Shown here one piece after another: positions 13,801 through 22,865 of a stretch of DNA of 64,000 nucleotides. Source of the stretch: Gibbula magus (lineage: Eukaryota; Mollusca; Gastropoda; Trochida; Trochidae); assembly GCA_936450465.1 (NCBI GenBank), contig OW388289.1, positions 78,294,593 through 78,358,592 of the forward strand. The letters are read 5' to 3'. A program made the translations under genes and the position numbers. The notes beneath the pieces were generated by a model. That model worked only from the letters and a program-made list of their open reading frames with translations, did not search any database and had not been told where the DNA came from. Position 1 is the stretch's first letter; every line of letters begins with the position of its first letter.

Positions 13801-16800
13801 ACATCCTTACTGCAGACAATAAGGATTAAAAGCTTTTGACTTATCTTTTTATAACTTTTCTTTGATACAAAGAAAACATTTGCTTTACATTTTATTCATG
13901 TTACTCAAAGATCTGTTGAAATTGTTTATTGATGTTACACTAATGCTTAAGCTGCAAATGCAGCACTATTTTGTGTATGCTTATCTGACATAGTCAACAA
14001 TCCTTGATTGTACTTTTGTCAAATAGTTATTATCCCTGAAAATCAGCTGCTTGGGAAAGGTTTGGGGATTATTTTGGTCTTGTCATATATATTTAAAGAA
14101 TTGTCGTATAATGTAAATACTTTAATTGGAATTATAAAAATAGTTCTCAGTTAATGTCAGACTTAAAAGCCTTAAAACGCAACTTTTGTTTAGGTTTTCA
14201 TAGGAATGATAAGCTTATGTTCTACACTAATGCATTTTAAACTGTTATGATAGAGAGAGCATATCACTCATCATCTATCTAGGTGTGACTCCAAAGTGTT
14301 GTGCGATCACACCATGTATATATGTCCCAATGTATCTATATACCAGGTGGGCAAGCTGATCGCCCAGATGGCAGGTCGCTCCAACCTGAAGCGAGTCACT
14401 CTGGAGCTGGGAGGCAAGAGTCCTAACATCGTCCTCTCTGATGCTGACAGTAAGTTGCAGTTCTCACCTGATTATATCATCCATCGATGAAACATCCATG
14501 TTAGTGTTGTTCAGGTATGACTTGGACGTAACAGAGATTTAGTATCTTGATAAATGGGTGAGATACTCAGTGGTTAGAGCATTCAGCTTTGAATCAAGAG
14601 GTCTTGGATTCAAATCCTGTCAGGGGCAGAATAGCACAGTGGTTAGCGCGTTCGGCTTCGGATCAAGAGGTCTGGGGTTCGAATCCCGTCAGGGGCACGG
14701 CAACTTCGTCTGCAGTAGAGAACTGTTCTACACGCAGTAAGATTTGGGTGCAATGCTACATTGAATTTCAGTGCAGTACCACCCATAATTCGCTAGTTCC
14801 AGCCGATGCTCGCAGGTTTCACCACAAGGCATAGCCACACGGCGTTGCGGGCTTTCTCACTGCCGTAATACTAGCAGCCGTGATATAAGTGAAATACTCT
14901 TGAAAGGGGCGTTAAACCACAACTCACCTCACCTCACCTCAAATCCTGCCAGGGGCTCGGCAACTTTATCTGCGGTAGAGATTTAATCTACATGCAGTAA
15001 GGCTTGGGTGCAATGTTTCATTGGATTTCAGTACTGTACCACCCATGATTCGCTAGTTCAAGCCTATGATCACAGATTTCACTGCAATGCTTAGCTGTGT
15101 AATAGGCGCGTTTCAGACGCCCAGTGACAGCTGCAATGGTGTAACTGGCTTTCTCCCAGCAAATTATACTAACAGCCATGATGTAAGTGAACGACTCTTG
15201 AAAGCCCAATTACCACACCTTACCTCTTGAAAAAGCAGTTTGAAAATAACCGGTTCTAGTTCCCCGACTGTGAGATTCTTAATATGTGACGATGATAATG
15301 TCAATTTGGTCCTTATAGAAGTTCTTCTCTTCCCTATTGGGTTTAACTGCCAAGCTGTGATACAATAGATGACACAATTGGTTTCAAATAAAATTCATTC
15401 TCCAGGGCCTAGATTATCTAAGCTCTTGTAGTGCTAATATAGTCATAAGTCCAATCATCAACTAATGACTATCATGGGGATAGCTTTGAAATCTAGGTTC
15501 AGGACCTGCACAGGACTGTTCTGTAATAGCTTATCAGCAAGTGGCTTATCCAAGATCAGTCTCTTTTGTTAAGAAGTTGTGATTCCTAAAAATTGCCTAC
15601 TCAGAATGGCTTAACATTTATTAATTCAGCCATTAAAGTGCTATGTCTAATGCTGCTGTGACATATTGCCCCCATGTTCTGAAACGAAGAGCCAGCAGTT
15701 GACTCTAATGTGATTATTTTCATCAGAATCCTATGTTAACGTTTTTCCCACAATCCAGTGGATGCAGCGGTGGAGCAGGCTCACTTCAGCCTCTTCTTCA
15801 ACCAAGGCCAGTGCTGCTGTGCAGGGTCAAGGACGTTCGTGGAGGAGAAAGTTTATGATGAGTTTGTGGAGCGAAGTGTAGAGCGAGCAAAGAACAGGAC
15901 TGTCGGCAACCCCTTTGATAGCAAGGTTGAACAGGGACCTCAGGTACTGAATTGTATCTTTTGGTTTTAACTTTATGAAATTATATGAGATACCCAAGGA
16001 AATAAAACACAGGCAGTCAATTTGACCGCCAACATGCTTAATGAGGCAATAAAACATGCTCATGATTGAAGACGTCAGAGTGTTGCTGACAAATGACGTC
16101 ATATTTTACGTCACTTTGATTGTTCAATTGTTAGTGAATGTGTTCTACGACAGGAGGCATTAATATTTTCAAACTTAAGTTTGTACAAGTAACATAATAT
16201 CTCAACGCTTTTTATATAAAAGCAATTGTAATTTTTTAAGGGCATCTCATATAAGAAATAGAAGACTTGTTGTTGTGCTTTATCTTAGAGCATAAAACAC
16301 TCTTGTTTTATGCTCTCTGCTATGTTTTATTCTAAGATAAAGCATGCCACTGAATCTTCTGTTTCTTTTAATATACATAGTTTTTTTTATCATGACGAAT
16401 AATAGAAGTTTTTGAAACTATGTTGTTAGGTATCTCATTAATGGTGCTTTTCCATGGTAAGGCTGGCAATTTTATGTCTGGACTTGATACCAGATGGTAT
16501 CAATAATGATAAATGATTAATAAAGACATTAGAGAAAGGGATACAACCCAAACTCAATGACAGACGCAGGTATAACATTGCAGAGGATATTTATATAATG
16601 TTTCGCTGCCTTGACTTGACAGAGTTGGCAAAAAGTTATATAAACATCCTCTGCAATGTTTCTCCCCTCTTATTTCTTTACTAATGACTTTATATTGTCA
16701 AGCACCACACGTCATACCTTGCTATGTGTTGACCAGTTGTACAAAGAATATACAATCTTATACACAATTACAAACTGGTGCCATCTAGATTAAATATGTC

Positions 16801-19615
16801 GATTCAGGTGGACGAGGAACAGATGGGCAAGATTCTGGACCTCATCAACAGCGGCAAGAAGGACGGAGCTAAGTTGTGTGTGGGCGGGGAGCGGGTTGGA
16901 GACAAGGGGTACTTCATCCAGCCGACTGTGTTCTCTGATGTGCAGGACAACATGAGAATAGCCAGGGAGGAGGTGAGTGGGACATGAACAAACTTTACAG
17001 GGCTACAACATTGTTTTCAGTTACCATTGGTTTTTAGCTCATCAGGATCACTCAAATGGAGTGTTTACGGTTGATAATATGATGTTTGCTTAACTCAGGC
17101 ATGTTGTTTTCTGATTTAAATGATATTGAGGACTTTGAGATGACATTTTCAACAATGCGTTTTGAGAAAAATATTTGTGTAGCATTGACATTGAATTAGA
17201 GCGTTTCCTAAAATGCTTTTGTTTTTACATCTTATCATATTAATAACTAAAAGCAGTAAAATTCTGAAATTGTTTGTAGATGTACCTTAGCCACTATCTC
17301 TATTGTAAATAGTAATTTTATAAAGGTCCAACCAATAATAGACACTTAAGCAATGCCATCAAAACCTATTATCTCAATGTAAGATTTCAAAATTTATTGT
17401 CCGAGAAACATGAAGGTATCTTGCTACAGTTAGGGACATTAACATGTACAATTTAACCAGTGTGTGAAATAAGCAATAAAAGTAGCCATTTTGAGAGTAA
17501 TATCCATATTGCAGAATTAAACAAAAAGCTTTGAAGCATCATCAAGGTTGACCAACGTTAACCAGGTTATGAGCTGTCAGACTTGCCAAACCATTCAGTG
17601 TGTTGAGAGACCACTATTTCTTTCTTTAGATCTTTGGGCCAGTGATGCAGATTATGAAATTCAAGAACCTGGATGAGCTGATCGAGCGTGCCAACGCCAG
17701 CGAATACGGACTGGCAGCTGGTGTTGTCTCCCAGGATCTTGACAGAGTTATGTACCTTATCAACGGGCTCAGAGCCGGCACTGTCTGGTAGGTTGTGCTG
17801 ATGCAGGTATACATCACATTAACTGTTTATATGTCAGATGAGCATCATCGAAAACTGTAGTCGTGCCCCTAGATTCTATGATTCCCGTAAAGGGGCCGTT
17901 CTGTCGGCAAAATCCGCCATCTTGGATTTTTTGCGTTACGTGAAATGATCACATGCTATATTGTACCTAATTTTACAACTTTTTGATTATAAAATACAAA
18001 CACTGACAGAATGTTCACATAGTAACACAGAACGTGTCATAAAACTAGTAAACAATTTGCTGTTATGTCGCAGCAAACTTTTCACCATTTGCAGGGCCGA
18101 TGAATGGCTTCAGTTCTCATTGTTTTTATTTTTCAAATTATTTTTGCTTGTCTTTATCAAGTTGTGAAATATAATTTCATAAAAGAATTACCGTCACTAA
18201 TATATTTTAATTTGACTGTGTTTTAATCATGTATGAGTAGCATATTTGTGTAAACAGGGATATCCTCTCAAATTTCGTTTCCACAAAAAATACCCAGATA
18301 GAACCCTCAGGACAATCAAATGGTTCGGTACTAAATCATTCATCAGTGTTCAACATTTTATTTGAAGTTCATTTTCTGTAAAAATGTATTTTCCAAATTG
18401 TAGTGGTATTTTATGAAATGAATGAGGTTATTGAAATTTAAGTCATTAATTCCAAATCTTGTTTTATGAATAAATTCTTTTGTGACAATAAAAATGTGAT
18501 TTATTAATACATTTGCCTTTAGGTCCCCAGGCCCTCGTACATCAGTGTTGATTACAGATCTATTTGCTTTAGAATTTTAGACAGGCTTTGTTGTGTTAAC
18601 TTTCGAATAACTTCAGTCATAATCACAGAGAAATATAAGCAGTTCAAAGCTTTGTGTTTTAGGAGCTTACCGGTAAGTTTATGCAGTAATAATGCAACAA
18701 CACCAATCATAAGCTTGTAGCTAAGCCTGGAATACTCTCATAATATTCTATATCCTGTAATAAAGCCACACAGGAACGGTTTGACAGATAAATGGTGAAG
18801 ATAGTCATGGGAAGGCTAGTGTCAATGCATGATTTTCTTGGTGATAGCCTTATAAGTAGTGTTTTACTTACTGATCAATTGGTTACAGCACAATTAACTG
18901 TGGAGAAGACAATGTTGTCAAGAGGCCTGCAAATAAATCCTTTATAATTGCATTACACAGTGGATGTAGACAGAACCTTCTCATTATTGCCACCTTTGTT
19001 GGCTCATATTACAAGCCCACTCAATATACAATATTCACAGGGTGAACTGCTGGGATGTGTTTGATGCCGCTGCACCATTTGGAGGATACAAGATGTCTGG
19101 AAACGGTCGGGAACTCGGAGAATACAGTCTTGACCTCTACACAGAGGTCAAATGTGTAAGTATAGAATCTTTGAGCAGTAAACAGTATTAATGGGAAAAA
19201 CTTTCCTTTGAAGGAGAGCACTTCTAGAGGTGCTTCCATGACACAAGACATCAGTGGGACAGGGATGTATTTGAATTGGTCCGACAGAATGTTTTCATTC
19301 ACTGGAATCATTCAAGCTGCTATGTCATTTGAATATCTGTTATTGTCACTCATTCTCTTTGAAAGAAGATTTGTTATCATGAAAATGAAATTTTATATCC
19401 CCTGCCACGTGTTTGGTGAGAAGGAGGAGATATAGTATTTGGTAATGAAGAAGAATTTATTTCAAGTTTCAGGCCACAGGCCCATAGAACATACATATGA
19501 TACAAAATGTATACAATAGTATTTGGTAATCATGCTAATGAATAAGAATATCTAAAGAACTATTGACTGCTTCCCTCTTCAGGTGACCATGAAGGTGCTC
19601 CAGAAGAACTCTTAA
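1716..19615 (+). CDS. ALDH2: Aldehyde dehydrogenase, ALDH2-like (13 coding exons seen, 5' exon missing)
   Basis: NAD-dependent aldehyde dehydrogenase that oxidises acetaldehyde and other aldehydes to acids. Joining 13 GT/AG-bounded exons (1716-1820, 9321-9461, 10569-10648, 11418-11467, 12356-12417, 12867-12995, 13594-13707, 14347-14449, 15759-15943, 16808-16972, 17630-17787, 19041-19155, 19583-19615) gives 1440 bases, 479 residues plus stop, with every phase matching. Family motifs are all present: PWNFP (substrate-pocket Asn), VVMK (cofactor Lys), FTGSTE (nucleotide loop), ELGGKSP (general-base Glu), GQCCCAGSR (catalytic Cys), [16 protein letters not shown], and the C-terminal QKNS. The CCC triplet, [16 protein letters not shown] and [10 protein letters not shown] favour ALDH2 over ALDH1A. 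The first exon, with the start and any mitochondrial presequence, lies upstream, so matrix location is inferred from the family only. No frameshift or missing key residue was seen. Confidence 0.95.
2011..2144. repeat. Near-perfect 134-bp palindrome
   Basis: The left arm ATAAAACATGCCAAAGGG is matched by its complement at the right end. About 39 bases pair with one mismatch, around a central region rich in CTCGAG-like sequence. Probably a foldback MITE. Confidence 0.65.
2293..2370 (+). repeat. tRNA-like SINE head or tRNA pseudogene
   Basis: TGGCACAGTGGTATCATTG resembles an A box and CGGGTTCAAGACG a degenerate B box, spaced as in tRNA-derived SINEs. No acceptor-stem pairing is evident, so it is not called as a functional tRNA. 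Confidence 0.35.
2675..3551 (-). mobile_element. Pogo/Tigger-type DNA transposon remnant, 877 bp
   Basis: TA-flanked element with ends CAGTCAGACCTCGATAATCC and, at the right, GGATTATCGCGAGTTGACTG. These are Tigger-class termini. Only the C-terminal part of the transposase gene remains (2926-3162, minus strand). An AATAAA lies at about 2828-2834 on the minus strand downstream of it. It sits in the long intron before the 141-bp ALDH2 exon. Confidence 0.75.
2926..3162 (-). pseudogene. C-terminal fragment of a pogo/Tigger-like transposase
   Basis: A 78-codon open frame with an acidic stretch ([13 protein letters not shown]), a helical segment and the ending [11 protein letters not shown]. The acidic tail and Q-x-x-I-x-x-FF ending are seen at the C-terminus of many Tigger-like transposases. 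No DDE catalytic region remains in the element. Confidence 0.5.
3554..4599. other. ALDH2 intron, no recognised feature
   Basis: AT-rich intronic sequence. Small open frames on both strands at 3876-4410 have no recognisable family features. Confidence 0.4.
4604..4863 (+). mobile_element. TTAA-target MITE family C, copy 1
   Basis: Flanked by TTAA at 4600-4603 and 4864-4867. The core GAATGGCTTCACTTCTC and the end AGAACCCTCCAT match copies near 17890-18307, 45580-45968 and 52705-53027. Non-coding. Confidence 0.6.
5690..6058 (+). pseudogene. Tc1-like transposase, N-terminal half (broken)
   Basis: Frameshifted and stop-containing. Segments recognisable in different frames are a helix-turn-helix-like [10 protein letters not shown], the linker [23 protein letters not shown], and LMFSDEYRF with the first catalytic Asp (FSDE motif). 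The reading frame runs up to the TTAA at 6055-6058 and resumes at 8372. Confidence 0.7.
6059..8371. mobile_element. 2313-bp TTAA-flanked non-coding insertion
   Basis: Bounded by TTAA at 6055-6058 and 8372-8375. Removing it plus one TTAA restores the transposase reading across the junction (FSDEYRF, then NMDFANGK). The ends share AGATA and a matching ACCTC further in, an imperfect inverted repeat. No open frame over 62 codons. Probably a non-autonomous element using TTAA targets, as piggyBac does. Confidence 0.7.
8376..8930 (+). pseudogene. Tc1-like transposase, C-terminal half (broken)
   Basis: Reads [20 protein letters not shown], then DGSIMVCGW, a stop or shift, [20 protein letters not shown] with the second catalytic Asp, and [14 protein letters not shown], which holds the third acidic residue position (NPLEH). 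It continues to a degenerate end near [11 protein letters not shown]. These are diagnostic of the Tc1/mariner DDE domain. At least one stop and frame change make it inactive. Confidence 0.8.
9321..9461 (+). CDS. ALDH2: ALDH2 exon, 141 bp
   Basis: Acceptor TTTAG, donor GCG/GTGAGT, phase 0 on both sides. It encodes [15 protein letters not shown], then [15 protein letters not shown] and LADLIERD, the helical N-terminal segment of the family. The preceding intron is about 7.5 kb, the longest in the gene, and carries most of its transposon load. Confidence 0.95.
9634..9968. mobile_element. TA-flanked MITE (TTTCCTCTAATAG ends)
   Basis: Inverted ends CAGTATTTCCTCTAATAGGG and, at the right, GCTATTAGAGGAAATACGG, flanked by TA (9632-9633, 9969-9970). 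335 bp, non-coding, with internal AGGGGC and GGCCCTTATT repeats. Probably a Tc1/mariner-class passenger. Confidence 0.65.
10218..10332 (+). repeat. 5'-truncated SINE copy with target-site duplication
   Basis: Holds the SINE 3' module (CTAGCAGCCGCGATATAAGT, GAAAGCGGCGTTAAAC) and the tail CTCACCTCACCTCACC. It is flanked by CTCCACCTTAGG at 10206-10217 and 10333-10344. Confidence 0.75.
10569..10648 (+). CDS. ALDH2: ALDH2 exon, 80 bp
   Basis: Acceptor TTTTCAG, donor AG/GTATGT. It encodes [15 protein letters not shown] through VIKCY and leaves two bases of an Arg codon, completed by the first base of the next exon. Confidence 0.93.
10774..11156 (+). mobile_element. Helentron/HINE-like element in an ALDH2 intron
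   Basis: Starts with the stem TCCCCCACC...GCGGGGGA followed by TTAGTATTCAGC and a GTCCGTAC-rich tract. The body has two modules containing GAGTCTTCAAATTTGGTACC. It ends with the hairpin GTCACGCTTGTGAC and AATTACTTGTT. Confidence 0.65.
11418..11467 (+). CDS. ALDH2: ALDH2 exon, 50 bp
   Basis: Short exon between ATCCAG and GTAAGT encoding [17 protein letters not shown]. It starts in phase 2 and leaves one base. With the previous 80-bp exon it totals 130 bp, and with the next 62-bp exon it totals 112 bp, so this exon sits between two intron positions in a 192-bp block. Confidence 0.92.
11992..12331 (-). mobile_element. TTAA-target MITE family B, copy 1
   Basis: Flanked by TTAA (11988-11991, 12332-12335). 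Inverted ends AGGGACAGTAGCACGTTTTT and, at the right, AAAAACGTGCTACTGCCCCT. The copy at 25917-26252 is homologous in the opposite orientation. Confidence 0.75.
12356..12417 (+). CDS. ALDH2: ALDH2 exon, 62 bp
   Basis: Acceptor CTTTAG, donor CCG/GTAGGT. It encodes [12 protein letters not shown] then IGVCGQIIP, ending in phase 0 at the Pro of the PWNFP motif. It lies only 24 bp downstream of a TTAA-flanked MITE (11992-12331), so that insertion stops just short of the acceptor. Confidence 0.94.
12710..12751 (+). repeat. SINE 3' tail fragment
   Basis: A short SINE end (GTGATGTTAAACTCG, CCTCACCTCACCTCA) flanked by CAGACTCT at 12701-12708 and 12752-12759, consistent with a strongly 5'-truncated insertion. 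Confidence 0.55.
12867..12995 (+). CDS. ALDH2: ALDH2 exon, 129 bp
   Basis: Acceptor TTTCAG, donor GAG/GTAGAC. It encodes [17 protein letters not shown], then [16 protein letters not shown] and AQLVKE. It carries the active-site Asn and the Lys that binds the adenine ribose of NAD. Phase 0 on both sides. Confidence 0.95.
13127..13554. mobile_element. TA-flanked MITE (CCTTGAATAATC ends)
   Basis: Ends CCGTAAATCCTTGAATAATC and, at the right, GATTATTCAAGGAATTATGG, bordered by TA at 13125-13126 and 13555-13556. Near the right end a 17-base motif (TTGTTCAAGGCAGG and variants) is repeated about four times. It lies between two ALDH2 exons. Confidence 0.65.
13594..13707 (+). CDS. ALDH2: ALDH2 exon, 114 bp
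   Basis: Acceptor GTCCAG, donor GAG/GTGAGC. It encodes [17 protein letters not shown] and [10 protein letters not shown], the Rossmann-fold loop that contacts the cofactor phosphates. Phase 0 on both sides. Confidence 0.95.
14347..14449 (+). CDS. ALDH2: ALDH2 exon, 103 bp
   Basis: Acceptor TACCAG, donor A/GTAAGT. It encodes [15 protein letters not shown], then [15 protein letters not shown], with the general-base Glu in LELGGKSP. It ends one base into a Met codon completed by the next exon. Confidence 0.95.
14555..15223 (+). repeat. Older SINE copy split by a younger SINE
   Basis: The head at 14555-14627 and body at 14940-15223 form one tRNA-derived SINE. Flanks TCTTGATAAA (14545-14554) and TCTTGAAAAA (15224-15233) look like its target duplication with one mismatch. 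The interruption is at its B box. Confidence 0.7.
14628..14939 (+). repeat. Full-length tRNA-derived SINE nested in another SINE
   Basis: 312 bp. A-box-like TAGCACAGTGGTTAGCGCG, B box GGTTCGAATCC at 14676-14686, a body with GGGTGCAATGCTACA, a conserved GTTGCGGGCTTTCTC module, and the tail AACTCACCTCACC. Flanked by the 17-base duplication CAAATCCTGTCAGGGGC (14611-14627; one change at 14940-14956). Confidence 0.85.
15759..15943 (+). CDS. ALDH2: ALDH2 exon with catalytic cysteine, 185 bp
   Basis: Acceptor ATCCAG, donor CAG/GTACTG. It encodes [20 protein letters not shown] then [17 protein letters not shown] and [10 protein letters not shown]. The middle Cys of the CCC triplet is the nucleophile position in ALDH2. 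Confidence 0.96.
15981..16254. mobile_element. MITE with 15-bp inverted ends
   Basis: TTATATGAGATACCC at the left and GGGCATCTCATATAA at the right, with one mismatch. 274 bp, non-coding, in the intron after the catalytic-Cys exon. Confidence 0.5.
16272..16346. repeat. Compound hairpin (CTTTATCTTAGAGCATAAAA)
   Basis: CTTTATCTTAGA and TCTAAGATAAAG pair as outer arms. GAGCATAAAACA and TGTTTTATGCTC pair as an inner hairpin. Confidence 0.5.
16573..16662. repeat. Inverted repeat ACATTGCAGAGGAT
   Basis: ACATTGCAGAGGATATTTAT near 16574 is matched by ATAAACATCCTCTGCAATGT near 16642-16661, separated by about 45 bases. A foldback in an ALDH2 intron. Confidence 0.5.
16808..16972 (+). CDS. ALDH2: ALDH2 exon, 165 bp
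   Basis: Acceptor TTCAG, donor GAG/GTGAGT. It encodes [20 protein letters not shown], then [14 protein letters not shown] and MRIAREE. Phase 0 on both sides. Confidence 0.95.
17630..17787 (+). CDS. ALDH2: ALDH2 exon, 158 bp
   Basis: Acceptor CTTTAG, donor TG/GTAGGT. It encodes [18 protein letters not shown] through LRAGTV and two bases of the Trp codon. The EEIFGPV motif is split by the upstream intron, as in relatives. Confidence 0.95.
17890..18307 (+). mobile_element. TTAA-target MITE family C, decayed copy
   Basis: Shares TGAATGGCTTCAGTTCTCAT and CCAGATAGAACCCTC with copies at 4604, 45580 and 52705. The flanking TTAA is not preserved. It lies in the last long ALDH2 intron. Confidence 0.55.
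19041..19155 (+). CDS. ALDH2: ALDH2 exon, 115 bp
   Basis: Acceptor TTCACAG, donor TGT/GTAAGT. It completes Trp and encodes [24 protein letters not shown] and LYTEVKC, the substrate-tunnel and C-terminal region. Phase ends at 0. Confidence 0.95.
19398..19445 (+). mobile_element. 5' end fragment of a HINE-like element
   Basis: CCCCTGCCACGTGTTTGGTG followed by GAGATATAGTATTTGG aligns with the 5' end at 27301. No body or 3' hairpin follows. It is in the last ALDH2 intron. Confidence 0.45.
19583..19615 (+). CDS. ALDH2: ALDH2 last coding exon and stop
   Basis: Acceptor TCTTCAG. It encodes [10 protein letters not shown] and TAA. The QKNS ending is typical of the ALDH1/ALDH2 class. Confidence 0.94.
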   Translation: MTMKVLQKNS

Positions 19616-19930
19616 ATCCCTGGGATGGCTCCGTGACGCTGTCAACACACTACAAGACATGTCACATGTCAAATAGACCAGTGAAGCCATTGTTACCTGT
19701 CTTACAGTTCAACCACAAATCACGGAGGAAGTCTCAGCAAAACCGTCGGTCGTTTTTTTATGGTCACTTCAGTCCCTGTTGTTTTGTCATTTGTAGCCAA
19801 GACATTGTTATCTGGTGTATAGAATATTGGTTATTAATCAAATAGTTATACTTTTGTTTTTTATGTATTCATAGATAAGTTACTAAAGACTAGAAGTTGT
19901 ATATTGAAATAAATCCATCATTTTCAGGGA
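19616..19930 (+). other. ALDH2 3' UTR with polyadenylation signal
   Basis: Non-coding sequence after the stop, with a single good AATAAA at 19908-19913. Cleavage is expected 10-30 bases later. The end point is approximate. Confidence 0.6.
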
Positions 19931-20325
19931 GCTATTGAGATGAACCTGTGCCTTCAAGTAAAATCTAAAAATCTATTTTGTCAAATTTTATACTTGACAC
20001 TTCGTACAAACAAACTTGTTTGGTAATATTTTGTGTATGTTATTATAACTGACATGTATATTGCAGGCCCAATTATATTGACATGTCTGGCAGCATAAAA
20101 ATCACAGATGAAATTACATTGCAATATTTTATCAGAACATATTAAAATGCATATATATCTACGCCATGTGTTACTGATCCATCAACATTTGTTATTTCAC
20201 ATGCAATTACACCACAAGATGTGAATAGTGCTACCAGATTTTGTTTTGACAAATGTCACTGTCCATCATTGCTCAATATCTACAATAAAATCCATACTCA
20301 TATTCATTGTTTGTCATTGTTCATA

Positions 20326-20460
20326 CATCCTCGGTTACCCAGGGTTTTATATATATACCGAAGGGCGGGTAATTTTAGTACAGATTTCTCTGATAGTTAC
20401 CCAGGGGTGATATAGTGGATAGTAACGGAGCATATGTAAAACCCTGGGTAACCGAGGATG
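20326..20460. mobile_element. 135-bp MITE with 9-bp target duplication (Mutator-like?)
   Basis: Ends CATCCTCGGTTACCCAGGG and, at the right, CCCTGGGTAACCGAGGATG. Exact flanking duplication TTGTTCATA at 20317-20325 and 20461-20469. It is an internally deleted relative of the copy at 22512-22865. Confidence 0.8.
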
Positions 20461-20469
20461 TTGTTCATA

Positions 20470-21183
20470 AAGAATGATAAAGTTCAAACACAAGGTTCTG
20501 TAACTAGAACAGTTCATTTCAAATGACACTTTCTCACTCCACGAGATGAGATAGAAATGATATTCGGCAAAAACAATGAAATAGTCTATTTATTTATTAT
20601 ATAACTTTAATCTGCATAAAAACAAATAAAATGTGACTATTGAGAGTTTAGAACGGTCTTGTCATAGGCCTAATCCTAACAACTCCCCGCTATAGTTCAT
20701 GGTAAATGCAGTGAGAAAATAATTCAATTGAAATAAGTCGATATAAAACAGGATAATGTTTTACAAAAATAAATATGTTGTTAATGTTTCTAAATTTAAG
20801 ATCAATAATATTTTACGGTACCATCTAGTCAAGTGAAGATGCCTAAAACATTGACAAACGCAAGTTTTGTCGTTATTTCAAACGCGAAGTGATACAGCGA
20901 GTGACGTTCGTTATTGTGTGTCACATACCTCTCGCCTCACCTAGTTTTTCACGAATAAAGAAACTATTATGCAACATATCAACAATAAATGAAATTCAGA
21001 ATGTTATGGAATATTGAATATGATATTAACACCTCAAAAGGTCAACATTCATTGACTGAAACATCACAACAGCGTCGTTCACCGTCAGACGTGGTAAGCA
21101 AGGGAGATAGTCACTTTACAAAGGGAGATGATTTCATTTCAAAGGGAGACAATCATGAAAAGTAATTCCGGCCACACGTTAGT
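20470..21183. other. Intergenic stretch, nothing recognised
   Basis: AT-rich, with no convincing open frame, RNA gene or repeat boundaries. Confidence 0.35.
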
Positions 21184-21222
21184 CACTGCAGTGAAAATAT
21201 GAGTTATATTTTCACTGCAGTG
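21184..21222. repeat. Hairpin CACTGCAGTGAAAATAT
   Basis: CACTGCAGTGAAAATAT pairs with ATATTTTCACTGCAGTG a few bases downstream. The AAAATATGA motif recurs just after. Confidence 0.55.
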
Positions 21223-21414
21223 AAAATATGACTTTCTACTGCTTATGTGCAAATATGGATTATATTTTCATTGTGTAATCACATATTTCATTGCTAGTTA
21301 TATAATAAACTGTTATAATAACCTCTGACCATTACTGTGTTCTTGCAATATGGATTAATATTTGATACTTTCAACTATAATAGAGCTTTAGTAACAGTAA
21401 CTGAACTCTTTTTA

Positions 21415-21973
21415 TCCCACCGGTATGTAATACCGTTGGATCATATAGTCGTCGCCCTATTCATCTGTCCGTCCGTAATCATTTCGTTTCCTGAGCAGAA
21501 CTAGAAAACCGTTCATGATATCTTTCTGGAACTTTCCATGTGTATTACCCACCAACTCAGAAGTGGTGCTTTTTGATATTATCAGATTTCTAAAAATTAT
21601 CGATTTTTTTTGTTTCCATAGAAACGTGTTGAATTTGGACTTTGTTCAGAGACAGCTTTGTTTCCGAAACACAGCTCCAAAACTGTTCATCATATCTTCC
21701 TGAAACTTTGTATGTGTATTACCCACTAACTGAAGTGGTGCCTTTTGATATTTTCAGATTTCTGAAAATTTTATTTTTTTCTGTTTCCATAGAAACGGGT
21801 TTGATTTTCACTGCTTCTGGAGCAGAAGTCCAAAACCCTTAACATACCTGAAACTCAGCATCTGTAATACCCACTAACTGAAGTACGGTAGTAGATACAC
21901 AAGTATCTGTCAAAGGTGTGTTTTACAAATTTTGTGGGACCGGTGGGATATGTCATCTTCTGATGACTCTTGT
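21415..21973 (+). mobile_element. Complete HINE-like element, CCACCGG family
   Basis: Starts TCCCACCGGT, soon followed by ATAGTCGTCGCCC and CTGTCCGTCCGT. The body has two to three modules of about 180 bp (TTTGATATT...TCAGATTTCT, TGTTTCCATAGAAACG). It ends with the subterminal ACCGGTGGGATATG, the hairpin GTCATCTTCTGATGAC, then TCTTGT. The 3' end matches window positions 1-62. Confidence 0.7.
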
Positions 21974-22255
21974 CTTCATATTTCATGGAATATCTGACTG
22001 ACCCTTTTCATCGAATACATTATTGATATAATTGATTGTATAGAAAGTTACATATACATGTCATTTGGTGAGGAAACCTCCCTTTACACAATTGTCGATG
22101 ATCACTATGATATTGCTCCACACTGCATGAATGATGACTTAAAACATACAAGTATGTGTGTGTGACAGACAAGTGACAAGAAAACTTCAACCCTGATACG
22201 AAACCTACACAATCAATTTCTCTCGAACTGAAAAAATCCTACCTTGGAGCTGAAC

Positions 22256-22298
22256 ATGGAAAATAATGAAAATCAGTCAGATGACAGCACAAATGATG
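22256..22298 (+). CDS. Possible short coding exon (weak)
   Basis: An ATG opens a short frame, MENNENQSDDSTND, ending one base before GTAGGA, a passable donor. There is no supporting family match or confirmed downstream exon. It could be an alternative first exon or chance. Confidence 0.15.
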
Positions 22299-22511
22299 GT
22301 AGGAAAAAATGTTATAAATTGATACACACATGTACTGTAGTTTGAGCTCCATTTTTGATGTCTTCAATTAAATAAGAGCTTGACACCTAAACAAGTTTAG
22401 TGAAAATCAAATCTGATTGGTTTCTTAGATGTGATCAATTCGATTGCTGAATTGGATAGGGAAAGTAACTGAAACACAAAATAGACAATTTGCACCATGC
22501 AGGAATGTATA

Positions 22512-22865
22512 CATCCTTTGTTACCCATGGTTTTATATATGCTCCGTGCATCAGAGAAATCTGTACTCAAATTACCCGCCCTTGGCCGGCGTGAGCCAAT
22601 CAAACTGCTACGCAGCTTGGACAGCCAATGACATTTCATATCACTTCGTTGCAAAGCACGCGCGGTCATTTTGTTAGCCATCCGTCACCGGTTATCTCCT
22701 TTGACCATTTCCGTTTCATCCTATCGAGCATTTTCTTTGGTTACTGACTTCTTCACGCCGGCCAAGGGCGGGTAATTTGAGTACAGATATCTCTGATGGA
22801 GTTTCCCATGGGTGATATAGTGGAGAGTAACGGAGCGTATATAAAACCATGGGTAACCGAGGATG
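22512..22865. mobile_element. 354-bp MITE with long inverted ends and 9-bp duplication
   Basis: Ends CATCCTTTGTTACCCATGG and, at the right, CCATGGGTAACCGAGGATG. Inverted arms extend about 80-110 bases and include AAATTACCCGCCCTTGGCC. Flanked by GAATGTATA at 22503-22511 and 22866-22874. Nine-base duplications with long arms suggest the Mutator superfamily. Confidence 0.8.

Noticed and set aside
14632..14700. Functional tRNA gene
   Set aside because: A and B boxes are present but there is no proper acceptor or anticodon stem. The sequence continues into a repeated SINE body with a CTCACC tail.
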